Shown here one piece after another: positions 14,974 to 22,691 of a stretch of DNA of 64,000 bases. Positions within the stretch are counted from its first letter, which is position 1. Each line of letters begins with the position of its first letter. The notes under the pieces are model-generated. The model was not told the origin of the DNA and made no database searches. It saw nothing but the letters and a program-made list of their open reading frames with translations. Source of the DNA: Kitasatospora terrestris (GTDB lineage Bacteria > Actinomycetota > Actinomycetes > Streptomycetales > Streptomycetaceae); NCBI RefSeq assembly GCF_039542905.1, contig NZ_BAABIS010000001.1, positions 5,146,001 through 5,210,000 on the forward strand. The letters are read 5' to 3'. The position numbers and the translations under genes are program-made.

Positions 14974-16494
14974 GTGCCCTCGTTGAACGAACTCGTCCGC
15001 CGCCACACCACCCTCACCGGTGCCGACGTGGAGTGGCTCCACCTCCTGGTGTCGGAGTGGCAGCTGCTCTCCGACCTCTCCTTCGCCGACCTGGTGCTGT
15101 GGATCCCCACCTGGGACGGCATCCGGTACGTCTCGGTCGCCCAGATGCGGCCCAACACCGGCCCCACCTCGTACCAGGACGACATGGTCGGCCACCTGGT
15201 CCCGCGCGGCCGCCGGCCGCTGCTGGACGCCGCCTACGACGAGGGGCGGATCGTCCGCGAGGGCGACCCGGAGTGGCGCGAGGAGGTGCCGGTCCGGGTC
15301 GAGTCCATCCCGGTCCGGCGCGAGGGCAAGGTGCTCGGCGTGATCGCCCGCAACACCAACCTGCTCACCGTCCGCACCCCCAGCCGGCTGGAGCTCACCT
15401 ACCTGCAGTCCGCCTCCGACCTGGCCCAGATGATCGCCGCCGGCACCTTCCCCTACCCCGGCGCCGAGCAGACCGACATGGACGCGGCCCCCCGGGTCGG
15501 CGACGGCCTGATCCGCCTGGACGCCGACGGCGTGGTCACCTACGCCAGCCCCAACGCGCTCTCCGCCTACCACCGGATCGGCCTCACCTCGGACCTGGTG
15601 GGCAGTCACCTCGGACGGACCACCGCCGAATTGGTGCCGCCCAGCCGGGCGGCCGTCCACGAGGGCCTGGTCAAGATGGCCTCCGGCTGGGCGCCCCGGC
15701 AGACCGAGGTGGAGGCCCAGGGCGGCGTCGTCACCCTGCGCACCATCCCGCTCAAGCCCAAGGGCACCCCCACCGGCTCGCTGGTGCTCTGCCGCGACGT
15801 CACCGAACTGCGCCGCCGCGACCGCGAGCTGATGACCAAGGACGCCACCATCCGGGAGATCCACCACCGGGTGAAGAACAACCTGCAGACCGTCGCCGCG
15901 CTGCTGCGCCTGCAGTCCCGCCGGATGGACTCCGACTCCGCCCGGGCCGCGCTCGACGAGGCGGTGCGCCGGGTCGGCTCGATCGCCATCGTGCACGAGA
16001 CCCTGTCGCAGGGCCTGGACGAGGCGGTCGCCTTCGACGAGATCGCCGACCGGGTGCTCGCCATGGTGATGGAGCTCTCCCAGGACGGCCGGGTCGCCAC
16101 CCGGCGCAGCGGCTCCTTCGGCATCCTCTCCGCCGAGGTGGCCACCCCGCTGGCGATGATCCTCACCGAGCTGCTGCAGAACGCCCTGGAGCACGCCTTC
16201 GGTCCGAGCGCGGCCGGCAACCTGGAGGTCAGCGCACTGCGCGGCCGGGCCCCCGCCACCGGCAAGGGCTGGTCGGACAGTTGGAACGGCGGCGCCCGCC
16301 CGGAGGAGTACCTGCTGATCACCGTGCAGGACGACGGCAAGGGCATGCCCGAGGACTTCGACCCGCAGAAGGCCGGCAACCTCGGGCTGCAGATCGTCCG
16401 CACCCTGGCCACCGGCGAGCTGGGCGGCACCTTCGACATGGTGGCCGCGCCCGACGGCGGCACCAAGGTGGTGCTGGAGATCCCGGTGAAGTAG
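14974..16494 (+). CDS. PdtaS-like sensor histidine kinase with GAF and PAS domains
   Basis: A 506-residue soluble kinase with no transmembrane segment. An N-terminal GAF-type domain (about residues 1-155) is followed by a PAS-like domain (about 165-280). Then comes a HisKA_2 dimerisation region with IREIHHRVKNNLQTVAALLRL, where the first histidine of the pair is the phospho-acceptor. An HATPase_c domain with LLQNALEHAF, VQDDGKGMP and GNLGLQIVRTLA completes it. This is the layout of actinobacterial PdtaS, which phosphorylates an antiterminator (PdtaR) encoded elsewhere. The GTG at 14974 lacks a ribosome site, but a -10 element lies 6 bases upstream, pointing to a leaderless mRNA. The paired dre-like sites suggest a link to aminosugar sensing. 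Confidence 0.86.
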   Translation: MPSLNELVRRHTTLTGADVEWLHLLVSEWQLLSDLSFADLVLWIPTWDGIRYVSVAQMRPNTGPTSYQDDMVGHLVPRGRRPLLDAAYDEGRIVREGDPEWREEVPVRVESIPVRREGKVLGVIARNTNLLTVRTPSRLELTYLQSASDLAQMIAAGTFPYPGAEQTDMDAAPRVGDGLIRLDADGVVTYASPNALSAYHRIGLTSDLVGSHLGRTTAELVPPSRAAVHEGLVKMASGWAPRQTEVEAQGGVVTLRTIPLKPKGTPTGSLVLCRDVTELRRRDRELMTKDATIREIHHRVKNNLQTVAALLRLQSRRMDSDSARAALDEAVRRVGSIAIVHETLSQGLDEAVAFDEIADRVLAMVMELSQDGRVATRRSGSFGILSAEVATPLAMILTELLQNALEHAFGPSAAGNLEVSALRGRAPATGKGWSDSWNGGARPEEYLLITVQDDGKGMPEDFDPQKAGNLGLQIVRTLATGELGGTFDMVAAPDGGTKVVLEIPVK

Positions 16495-16507
16495 GGGGAA
16501 GAGAAAC

Positions 16508-16547
16508 GAGGCCCTGTCGACCGGGGGGGGTGGGTCGACAGGGCCTC
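16508..16547. terminator. Perfect 15-bp hairpin terminator after the histidine kinase
   Basis: Arms 16508-16522 and 16533-16547 are exact reverse complements separated by a G-rich 10-base loop. It lies 14 bases after the kinase stop and serves that gene. wblE, convergent, ends 220 bases away. Confidence 0.88.
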
Positions 16548-16767
16548 TCAACCCGGTCCGGCCGTCGGGGGGAGTCGGCCGGAACGGGGGCTCTGGGTGG
16601 CGCGACGCCCGCCACGTGTGTTGCACACGGTGAGCGCCTCAGGTCCACGATATTGCTCTCAGTGAGCAGTATCAAGTAGCTGGGCGGCTCGCGTCGTCGG
16701 AAGGCTCGGCCGGCCATCGCGGCCAAGCCTTTGATCGTGGATCGATCAGTTGCTGCCTGACGGAACG

Positions 16768-17019
16768 TCAGGCGGTGCGGGCCCGGTTGCGGGCGGCGCG
16801 GCGCTTCATCGCACGACGCTCGTCCTCGCTCATGCCGCCCCAGACGCCGGCGTCCTGGCCGGTCTCCAGCGCCCACTGCAGGCACTGCTCCATGACGGGA
16901 CAGCGGCGGCACACGGCCTTGGCTTCCTCGATCTGCAGCAGAGCGGGGCCGGTGTTCCCGATCGGGAAGAACAGCTCCGGGTCCTCTTCGCGGCAGACAG
17001 CGCGGTGGCGCCAGTCCAT
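16768..17019 (-). CDS. wblE: WblE, WhiB-like iron-sulfur regulator
   Basis: An 83-residue Wbl protein. Four conserved cysteines (C9, C37, C40, C46) bind the [4Fe-4S] cluster, GVWGG (residues 58-62) forms the turn that contacts the housekeeping sigma factor, and a basic C-terminal tail (RRAMKRRAARNRAR) binds DNA. The compact sequence, beginning DWRHRAVCREEDPELFFP, matches WblE of Streptomyces and WhiB1 of mycobacteria, a near-essential nitric-oxide-sensitive regulator. The ATG at 17019 is preceded by GGAGGAG. The gene is monocistronic, with a long upstream region. Confidence 0.93.
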   Translation of the reverse strand: MDWRHRAVCREEDPELFFPIGNTGPALLQIEEAKAVCRRCPVMEQCLQWALETGQDAGVWGGMSEDERRAMKRRAARNRARTA

Positions 17020-17361
17020 GGTGGTCCAACTCCTCCGGTCGGCGGGCTGTGGCCCGGCCGACACACTCGATGGCTTGTGAATGTGAACGCTTTCACGAAT
17101 CCCGCAACAGCAAAAGGGACCTAAGGCCCATCGGGCCCGGGCGGTCTGTGCTGAGTGGGGTTCCGGCTATCAAGGGATCCTGCCGCCGTCCCGCTGCGGC
17201 CTGTCCCGATCGCCATGTAGAGGTTCGCAAACCTCGGACGCGGATACAACCCCCTTCGGCAAGAAATTTTTGATTCTTCGGTGTCGCCTACCTCACAGGC
17301 CGTACTTCTATGGGGTGAAGGGGCTTGTGCGTTCGAGAAGAAGGGCGGGACCCCCTTCTGG
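17020..17361. other. Intergenic region between lipid-kinase-like gene and wblE
   Basis: A 342-base region that must carry the wblE promoter, because both flanking genes are on the minus strand. It includes GAGGTT-N4-AACCTC (17220-17235), a near-palindrome in the expected operator position. An unusually AT-rich patch (AGAAATTTTTGATTCTT, 17262-17278) stands out against the GC-rich background. No open frame here has convincing coding bias. Confidence 0.5.
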
Positions 17362-18333
17362 TCACACAATCACACGCAGTGCCCGCCGAACGCCTGTGAA
17401 ACTGACGCGACTCCTGTCTCCAAGGTGGTCCCCATCGACCTGAAACGGGGCCGGTTCCTGGGAAACCAAGGTGAAGTGCCGGACGTCGTGATAGGAGACG
17501 ACGTGCTTTCCGGTGGGACCGGAGGGCTTGGCGCCGGCCTGCCCGGGGGTCTGCGCGCGAAGAATCTGACGGACCGTTCGAGCCGTGCCGAACGCGGTCA
17601 TTCGAGTGATGCCGAAGACGTCCAGATCCGTGTCGAAGGAGGCGGAGGGCGAAGGGAACACCGGGCGGTTGCCGAGGAACGTCCACGGAGAAGTGTTGGA
17701 GACTATGGCCAGCACCATGCCCGGCACCGCCCCCTCGCCGGGCGTCTCCAGCGTGATCGGGCCCGACCGGCGGTGTTCACGCTCCGTGACGAAGTGGCGG
17801 AGCGCCTGGTTCACGTAGAGCGCGTGCGTCGACCTGCGCCCCGCCTTGCGCTGCTCCTCCACCCGGCCCACCACCCCGGCGTCGAAGCCCAGCCCCGCGG
17901 TGAAGGTGAACCAGCGGTCCGGCAGGCCCTCGGTCATCGCCTTGCCCAGGCCGATCGCCCGCTCCCGGCGCCGGTCCAGCGCGTCCAGCAGCACACCGGT
18001 GGCCTCCACCGGGTGGTTCGGCAGGCCCAGTGCGCGGGCGAACACGTTGGTCGAGCCCCCCGGCACCACCGCCAGGCGCGGCACCCGGTCGTGCGGGCCG
18101 TGCGCCAGCAGGCCGTTCACGACCTCGTTGACGGTCCCGTCGCCGCCCAGGGCCACCACCAGGTCGACCTGGCCCTCCTCGGCCGCCTGGCGGGCCAGGT
18201 CGCGCGCGTGGCCGCGGTACTCCGTGTGGGCCACGTCCAGCTTCAGATCGCTGCGCAGGGCGTGCGTCAGCACGTCCCGGGTCCGGGCGCTGGTGGTGGT
18301 GGCCTTCGGGTTCACGACCAGGAGTGCGCGCAT
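17362..18333 (-). CDS. Diacylglycerol kinase-like (YegS/BmrU) lipid kinase
   Basis: A 323-residue cytoplasmic or membrane-peripheral protein of the DAGK catalytic-domain family. The nucleotide-binding motifs are VNPKATTTS near the N-terminus and VVALGGDGTVNEVVNGL (about residues 56-74), followed by LAVVPGGSTNVFARALG. The C-terminal beta-sandwich ends with PFQVDGDHLG, another family signature. It probably phosphorylates a lipid such as diacylglycerol or an isoprenoid, and the substrate is not evident. It is transcribed divergently from a small membrane protein gene with only 51 bases between. Confidence 0.87.
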   Translation of the reverse strand: MRALLVVNPKATTTSARTRDVLTHALRSDLKLDVAHTEYRGHARDLARQAAEEGQVDLVVALGGDGTVNEVVNGLLAHGPHDRVPRLAVVPGGSTNVFARALGLPNHPVEATGVLLDALDRRRERAIGLGKAMTEGLPDRWFTFTAGLGFDAGVVGRVEEQRKAGRRSTHALYVNQALRHFVTEREHRRSGPITLETPGEGAVPGMVLAIVSNTSPWTFLGNRPVFPSPSASFDTDLDVFGITRMTAFGTARTVRQILRAQTPGQAGAKPSGPTGKHVVSYHDVRHFTLVSQEPAPFQVDGDHLGDRSRVSFTGVRRALRVIV

Positions 18334-18384
18334 GACGATCAGCCTACGGGTCGGTCCCGGAAGGGGTGCCGTTACCCTGCTGGG

Positions 18385-18801
18385 GTGACCGCAGAAACCA
18401 CCGCCCCCGCGCCCGCCCGGCCCACCCCGCTGCTCGTCGGAGCCGCGATCACCGCCCTGGAGGGCGCCGCGCTGGCCGGCTGGGGCCTCTACGACCTGGT
18501 GGCCGGATTCTTCGGCGACTCCGCCGCGCTCGGCCGCACCGAGATGGGCGGGGCGGTGCTGCTCCTGATGGGGCTGTTCCCCCTGCTGGCGGGGCGCGCC
18601 CTGCTCAGGGCGCGCCGCTGGGGGCGCACGCCGGCGCTGCTCACCAACTCGATCTGCCTCCCGGTCGCCTACTACATGTGGCAGGCCGGCGGCGTCAGCG
18701 CCGCCGCGGGCGTCGTGGTCGCCCTGCTCGGCCTGACCGGCATCGTCGCGCTGCTGAACCCCAAGGTGACCGCGCTGCTCTACGGCACCACCGCCGGCTG
18801 A
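18385..18801 (+). CDS. Small integral membrane protein of unknown function
   Basis: A 138-residue protein with four hydrophobic segments (about residues 15-38, 54-76, 83-103 and 106-128), linked by short basic loops (LLRARRWGRTP). I recognise no catalytic motif. Similar small proteins are common beside this lipid-kinase gene in streptomycetes. The GTG at 18385 has no ribosome site. TACCCT (18373-18378) fits a -10 element placed so that the transcript would begin at the start codon, so the mRNA is probably leaderless. Confidence 0.72.
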   Translation: MTAETTAPAPARPTPLLVGAAITALEGAALAGWGLYDLVAGFFGDSAALGRTEMGGAVLLLMGLFPLLAGRALLRARRWGRTPALLTNSICLPVAYYMWQAGGVSAAAGVVVALLGLTGIVALLNPKVTALLYGTTAG

Positions 18802-18820
18802 GCGGGACCGCTCCCGGGCG

Positions 18821-18865
18821 ACGCGAAGACCCGCCCACTGCCGTGCCGTGGGCGGGTCTTCGCGT
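18821..18865. terminator. Perfect 17-bp bidirectional terminator
   Basis: Arms 18821-18837 and 18849-18865 are exact reverse complements. It stands between two convergent genes, the membrane protein and sigH, and can serve both. Confidence 0.9.
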
Positions 18866-18886
18866 CGGTGCGCCGCTCCCGGTGCC

Positions 18887-19882
18887 CTACTCCTCGACGA
18901 GGAGCTTCTCGCGGAGCTGGGCCAGTGTCCTGGCCAGCAGCCGGGAGACGTGCATCTGGGAGATGCCGACCTCCGCCGCGATCTGCGACTGGGTCATGTT
19001 GCGGAAGAAGCGCAGCACCAGGATCTTCTGCTCGCGCGGCGGCAGTTGGGCGAGCAGCGGCTTGAGCGACTCCCGGTACTCGACGCCCTCCAGCGCCTCG
19101 TCGGTCGCGCCCAGGGTGTCCGCCACGGCAGGCGACTCGTCGTCGCTGTCCGGGACGTCCAGCGACAGCGTGGAGTACGCGTTGGCGGACTCCAGGCCCT
19201 CCAGCACGTCCTCCTCCGAGATGCCCAGGTGCTCGGCGAGCTCGTGCACCGTGGGGGAGCGCCCGTGCCGCTGGGACAGCTCGCTGGTCGCCGTGGTCAG
19301 CGACAGCCGCAGCTCCTGGAGCCGGCGCGGCACCCGCACCGCCCAGCCCTTGTCCCGGAAGTGGCGCTTGATCTCGCCGACGATGGTCGGCGTCGCGTAC
19401 GTGGAGAACTCCACCCCGCGCTCGTGGTCGAAGCGGTCCACCGACTTGATCAGGCCGATGGTGGCAACCTGGGTCAGGTCGTCGAGCGGCTCGCCGCGGT
19501 TGCGGAAGCGGCGGGCCAGGTGCTCGACCAGCGGGATGTGCATCCGCACCAGCTGGTTCCGGATCTCCACCCGCTCCGGCGAGCCCTCGGGCAGCTGCGA
19601 GAGCCGCACGAACAGCGCGCGGGCCGCCTCCCGGTCCGGTGCCCCGGAGCGCTGCCCCTGGGCCGGCACGGTCGAGCGCACGGTCTCCGCGGCGGCCGCC
19701 GCCGGCCCGTCGTCCGCGGGCTCGGAGGCGGACGCCTCGGGCCGGTCGGGCTTCGGGTCGGTCGGCTGGCTCATCCGGTGGGAGTCCTTCGGGTGCGCTT
19801 CGTCAGGGGTGGCGGTGCGGGCAGCGCTCGCCTGGGGCGGTACGACAGCAACTGTGCGGTCCAGATCACTCACGGCGATCAC
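18887..19882 (-). CDS. sigH: SigH, sigma-B/F/G-type stress and development sigma factor
   Basis: A 331-residue RNA polymerase sigma factor. The first 95 or so residues are a low-complexity, Ala/Pro-rich extension. Region 2 follows (LVEHLARRFRNRGEPLDDLTQVATIGLIKSV with FSTYATPTIVGEIKRHFRDKG), then region 3 and region 4 with the MTQSQIAAEVGISQMHVSRLLARTL helix-turn-helix. The extension and the neighbouring prsH gene match S. coelicolor SigH, made in several forms by alternative starts and proteolysis. Here ATG codons at 19882 and 19774 could both be used. It lies 25 bases behind prsH, and a sigma-B-type promoter precedes the pair, suggesting autoregulation. It is regulated by osmotic stress in the model species. 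Confidence 0.9.
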   Translation of the reverse strand: MIAVSDLDRTVAVVPPQASAARTATPDEAHPKDSHRMSQPTDPKPDRPEASASEPADDGPAAAAAETVRSTVPAQGQRSGAPDREAARALFVRLSQLPEGSPERVEIRNQLVRMHIPLVEHLARRFRNRGEPLDDLTQVATIGLIKSVDRFDHERGVEFSTYATPTIVGEIKRHFRDKGWAVRVPRRLQELRLSLTTATSELSQRHGRSPTVHELAEHLGISEEDVLEGLESANAYSTLSLDVPDSDDESPAVADTLGATDEALEGVEYRESLKPLLAQLPPREQKILVLRFFRNMTQSQIAAEVGISQMHVSRLLARTLAQLREKLLVEE

Positions 19883-19907
19883 CCGTTCCGTTCCGGGAGC
19901 ACTTTCA

Positions 19908-20321
19908 CTACGGCTGGGACGGCGCCCCGCCGCGCTTCTTGTGGAGGCTGATGGAGACCGTGTTGTCCTCGCCGACGGAGGAGTCGACCTCGCCGGCCAG
20001 CGCGGAGAGCACCGTCCAGGCGAAGGTGTCGCGCTCGGGAGCGCGGCCGTCGGTGGTCGGCGCCGAGACGGTGACCCGCAGGGAGTCGCCGACCAGGCGG
20101 AACTCGCAGCTCAGGATCGAGCCCGGCACCGCCTGCTGGAGCAGGATCGCGCAGGCCTCGTCCACCGCGATCCGGAGATCCTCGATCTCGTCCAGGGTGA
20201 AGTCCAACCGGGCCGCGAGACCGGCCGTGGCCGTTCGCAGCACGGAGAGGTAGGCCCCCGCAGCGGGCAGCCGGACCTCCACGAAGTCCTTCACTCCGGG
20301 CTCGCCGTCGATCTGGGACAC
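19908..20321 (-). CDS. prsH: PrsH-like anti-sigma factor (RsbW family ATPase)
   Basis: A 137-residue RsbW/SpoIIAB-type protein with a GHKL ATP-binding fold: the N-box is in DLRIAVDEACAILLQQAV, preceded by DFTLDEIED. It holds the sigma factor encoded immediately downstream until an anti-anti-sigma protein or phosphorylation releases it. The GTG at 20321 is preceded by a strong AGGAGGTGAGG. No anti-anti-sigma gene is adjacent. Symbol assigned from the pairing with sigH. Confidence 0.85.
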   Translation of the reverse strand: MSQIDGEPGVKDFVEVRLPAAGAYLSVLRTATAGLAARLDFTLDEIEDLRIAVDEACAILLQQAVPGSILSCEFRLVGDSLRVTVSAPTTDGRAPERDTFAWTVLSALAGEVDSSVGEDNTVSISLHKKRGGAPSQP

Positions 20322-20437
20322 CCTCACCTCCTGGGTGACGCGCGGTGCTTGCGGCCGGACGGCCTCGGCACTTCCTGTTGCTCGGTTCAACTGCTTGCCC
20401 CAACTGTCCAGAGGGGTGGTGCGGTACGTACCGGTCC

Positions 20438-20461
20438 ATACCCACCCGGGACAGTCGGAAC
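20438..20461 (-). promoter_or_regulatory. Sigma-B/SigH-type promoter before prsH-sigH
   Basis: On the minus strand GTTC (20458-20461) is separated by exactly 14 bases from GGGTAT (20438-20443). This is the -35/-10 arrangement of group-3 sigma factors of the SigB/SigH type (GTTT-N14-GGGTAT). It lies about 115 bases ahead of the prsH start and implies that SigH drives its own operon. Confidence 0.75.
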
Positions 20462-20551
20462 GCCGTGCATCCGCCCGAGACGTTACCGCGATCGACCGGC
20501 CTCTGTCGTGATCTCGGACGACGATCACGGGAACGAGCGAACGCGCGCGCC

Positions 20552-21034
20552 TCAGCGCGGGCGCGAACCCAGTTCGGTGAGCGCCTCGCCGGTCAGCCGG
20601 AACGTGGTCCACTCGTCCATGCCGACCGCGCCGAGCGACTTGTAGAAGTTGATCGACGGCTCGTTCCAGTCCAGCACCGACCACTCCATGCGGGCGTAGC
20701 CGCGCTCCACCGCGATCCGCGCCAGCTCGGTCAGCAGCGCCTTGCCGTGGCCGCCGCCGCGCGCCCCGGGCCGGACGTAGAGGTCCTCCAGGTAGATCCC
20801 GTGGGTGCCCTTCCAGGTGGAGAAGTTGCGGAACCACAGGGCGAAGCCCACCGGCTCGCCGGACGCGTCGTCCTCGGCGATCAGGCCGAAGACCGCGGGG
20901 TTCTCGCCGAACAGCGCCTCGCGCAGCTGCTCCTCGGTGGCCTTCGCCTCGGTGAGCGCCTTCTCGTAGTCGGCGAGCTCGCGGATCATCGAGCGGATGA
21001 CGGGGACGTCGGTGACGGTCGCGGTGCGGATCAT
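20552..21034 (-). CDS. GNAT acetyltransferase, diamine N-acetyltransferase-like
   Basis: A 160-residue GNAT protein. The short N-terminus (IRTATVTDVPVIRSMIRELADYEK), the central GIYLEDLYVRPGARGGGHGKALL acetyl-CoA loop and the C-terminal WNEPSINFYKSLGAVGMDEWTTFRL segment resemble spermidine/spermine or thialysine acetyltransferases. The tyrosine in INFYKSLGA is the usual general acid. The substrate is probably a small amine, but this rests on similarity. The gene is monocistronic and lies between the sigH operon and sodN on the same strand. Confidence 0.83.
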   Translation of the reverse strand: MIRTATVTDVPVIRSMIRELADYEKALTEAKATEEQLREALFGENPAVFGLIAEDDASGEPVGFALWFRNFSTWKGTHGIYLEDLYVRPGARGGGHGKALLTELARIAVERGYARMEWSVLDWNEPSINFYKSLGAVGMDEWTTFRLTGEALTELGSRPR

Positions 21035-21096
21035 ATGTGCGAGCGTACTCGCGGCCGGCGGCGACCCGGAAAGGGTTTGCCGCGGCGAAAGAGAAA

Positions 21097-21130
21097 AGCA
21101 CCCGGCTCCGCGGTGTGCGGGCCGGGTGCT
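21097..21130 (-). terminator. sodN terminator with T-rich tail
   Basis: Perfect 10-base arms (21097-21106, 21121-21130). On the minus strand the stem is followed by TTTCTCTTTC, one of the few classical intrinsic terminators in the window. It lies 17 bases after the sodN stop. Confidence 0.88.
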
Positions 21131-21146
21131 CGTCCGAGGGCCGGGG

Positions 21147-21542
21147 TCAGGCCTTCTTGGTCTCCCAGAAGATCGCGTCGATCTCGGCGATCAGGTCGAG
21201 CAGGGCCTGGCCGGTGGCCGGGTCCGTGGAGGCCTTGGCGGCGGAGGCGGCCTTGCCGGCACGGTTGAACAGCTCGTGCAGACCCGGGTACGCCTCGAAG
21301 TGCGGGGCCTTGAAGTAGTCGGTGTGCAGCACGGAGAGGTGGTGCTTGACCAGCTCGGCGCGCTCCTCCTTGATGACGATGGCGCGCGCACGGAAGTGCG
21401 GGTCCTCGTTGGCCTGGTACTTCTCCTGAGTGGCCTTCACCGACTCGGCCTCGATACGGGCCTGAGCGGGGTCGTACACGCCGCAGGGCAGGTCGCAGTG
21501 GGCGTGAGCGGTGACCCGCGGAGCAAACAGACGAGAGAACAT
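21147..21542 (-). CDS. sodN: Nickel superoxide dismutase
   Basis: A 131-residue precursor of the Ni-dependent superoxide dismutase. The nickel hook HCDLPCGVYDP begins at residue 15, so a 14-residue propeptide must be removed to free the His amine that binds nickel. C16 and C20 are the thiolate ligands. The rest is the four-helix bundle that assembles into a hexamer. The divergent gene at 21647 encodes the dedicated peptidase. The enzyme detoxifies superoxide in the cytoplasm. In S. coelicolor, nickel controls sodN, but I could not identify an operator. Confidence 0.97.
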   Translation of the reverse strand: MFSRLFAPRVTAHAHCDLPCGVYDPAQARIEAESVKATQEKYQANEDPHFRARAIVIKEERAELVKHHLSVLHTDYFKAPHFEAYPGLHELFNRAGKAASAAKASTDPATGQALLDLIAEIDAIFWETKKA

Positions 21543-21646
21543 GGGAGTCCTTCCTTAGATCGTCTTCCCGCGCCCGACATTACCCTTACGCCTCGTCGGA
21601 TTCGCTGTCGCCCCGGGGGCCTAGGGCAAAAGAAGGAGACTGAACC

Positions 21647-21982
21647 GTGCGATACCGGACACCGTTCGGGCTGGTCGACATCAGCGGTCCCTCGATGCGG
21701 CGCACCCTGTTCGACGGCGACCGGGTCCTGGTCCGCTACGGCGCGCCGCTGCGGCCCGGCGCGGTGGCGCTGTTCCGGCACCCGCACCGCCGGGACCTGC
21801 TGGTGGTCAAGCGCGCGGCGCAGCGGCGGGCCGACGGCTGGTGGATGCTCTCCGACAACCCGCTGGTGGCCAGCGACAGCCGGGAGTACGGCCCCGTCCC
21901 GGACGCCCTGGTGCTCGGCCGGGTGCTGCTGCGGGTGTGGCCGAGGCCGGGCGGGGTGACGGCCCGGCCGCCTCAGCCCTGA
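21647..21982 (+). CDS. sodX: SodX, nickel superoxide dismutase maturation peptidase
   Basis: A 111-residue S26-family (signal-peptidase-like) protease. The catalytic serine is in ISGPSMRRTL, and the lysine is in LLVVKRAAQRR, followed by the SDNP segment typical of the family. It has no membrane anchor, consistent with cutting the SodN propeptide in the cytoplasm. The GTG at 21647 has AAGGAG upstream. It is divergent from sodN, 104 bases away, an arrangement conserved in actinobacteria. Its last 10 bases overlap the end of the convergent CGNR gene. Confidence 0.93.
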   Translation: MRYRTPFGLVDISGPSMRRTLFDGDRVLVRYGAPLRPGAVALFRHPHRRDLLVVKRAAQRRADGWWMLSDNPLVASDSREYGPVPDALVLGRVLLRVWPRPGGVTARPPQP

Positions 21983-22563
21983 GGGGCGAGCGCGGCGCGC
22001 TGCGCCTCCTCGCGCTTGCGGGCGCGGTAGGCGGCGACGTTGGCCCGGGTCGCGCAGCGGTCCGAGCAGTAGCGGCGCGAGCGGTTGGTCGAGGTGTCGA
22101 GGTAGGAGTTGCGGCAGGGCGCGGCCTGGCAGATGCCGAGCCGGTCGACGCCCAGCTCGGTCAGGTGGATGGCCAGGCCCATGCAGGCCACCGCGGTGTA
22201 GTTGGCGGCGGCGGTGGGCGCGTTGTCGGCCAGGTGCAGGTGCCAGTCGGGCCGGCCGTTCTCGTCCGGGTAGTCGTGGCCGGAGACCACCGGGCTGACC
22301 GGGTACTCGACCATCAGGCTGTTGAGCAGGTCGACGGCCCGGACCTCCTCGCCGGCCGCGGCCGCCTCGAAGACGCCGCGCAGCCGGGTGCGGACGGCGC
22401 GCAGCCGGGGCAGGTCGGCCTCGTCGGCCAGCTGGGCGGCGCGCGAGGGCGTGCCGAACAGGCCGCGCACCGCGTCCACCGTGGTCAGCGCGTCGGTGCC
22501 GCGCTGCGGTTCCTCGGTGTTGACCAGCCGGACGGCGAAGTCGGCGTACGAGGCGAGCTCCAC
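21973..22563 (-). CDS. CGNR zinc-finger transcriptional regulator
   Basis: A 196-residue protein of the ABATE/CGNR type. An N-terminal stress-sensing-like domain (about residues 1-140, LVNTEEPQRGTDAL) precedes a C-terminal zinc finger ICQAAPCRNSYLDTSTNRSRRYCSDRC, with four cysteines as ligands, followed by a basic helix (NVAAYRARKR). Here the CGNR signature reads CRNS, a common variant. It is probably a DNA-binding regulator with unknown target and ligand. It overlaps sodX tail to tail by 10 bases. Confidence 0.85.
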   Translation of the reverse strand: MELASYADFAVRLVNTEEPQRGTDALTTVDAVRGLFGTPSRAAQLADEADLPRLRAVRTRLRGVFEAAAAGEEVRAVDLLNSLMVEYPVSPVVSGHDYPDENGRPDWHLHLADNAPTAAANYTAVACMGLAIHLTELGVDRLGICQAAPCRNSYLDTSTNRSRRYCSDRCATRANVAAYRARKREEAQRAALAPQG

Positions 22564-22641
22564 GGGGGTCCTTCCACAGCGGCCGACAGGGGCCGTAACG
22601 GGCCAAGTGCCTCCAGGGTATTACGTCGCGCCCGCATGTGT

Positions 22642-22674
22642 CGGCGCCCGCCGCGGGGAACGCGACGGGCGCCG
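22642..22674 (-). terminator. Terminator of the amino-acid ABC operon
   Basis: Arms 22642-22650 and 22666-22674 are exact reverse complements (9 bases), 17 bases after the ATPase stop. Confidence 0.65.
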
Positions 22675-22691
22675 GGGATCGGGCCGCGGAC

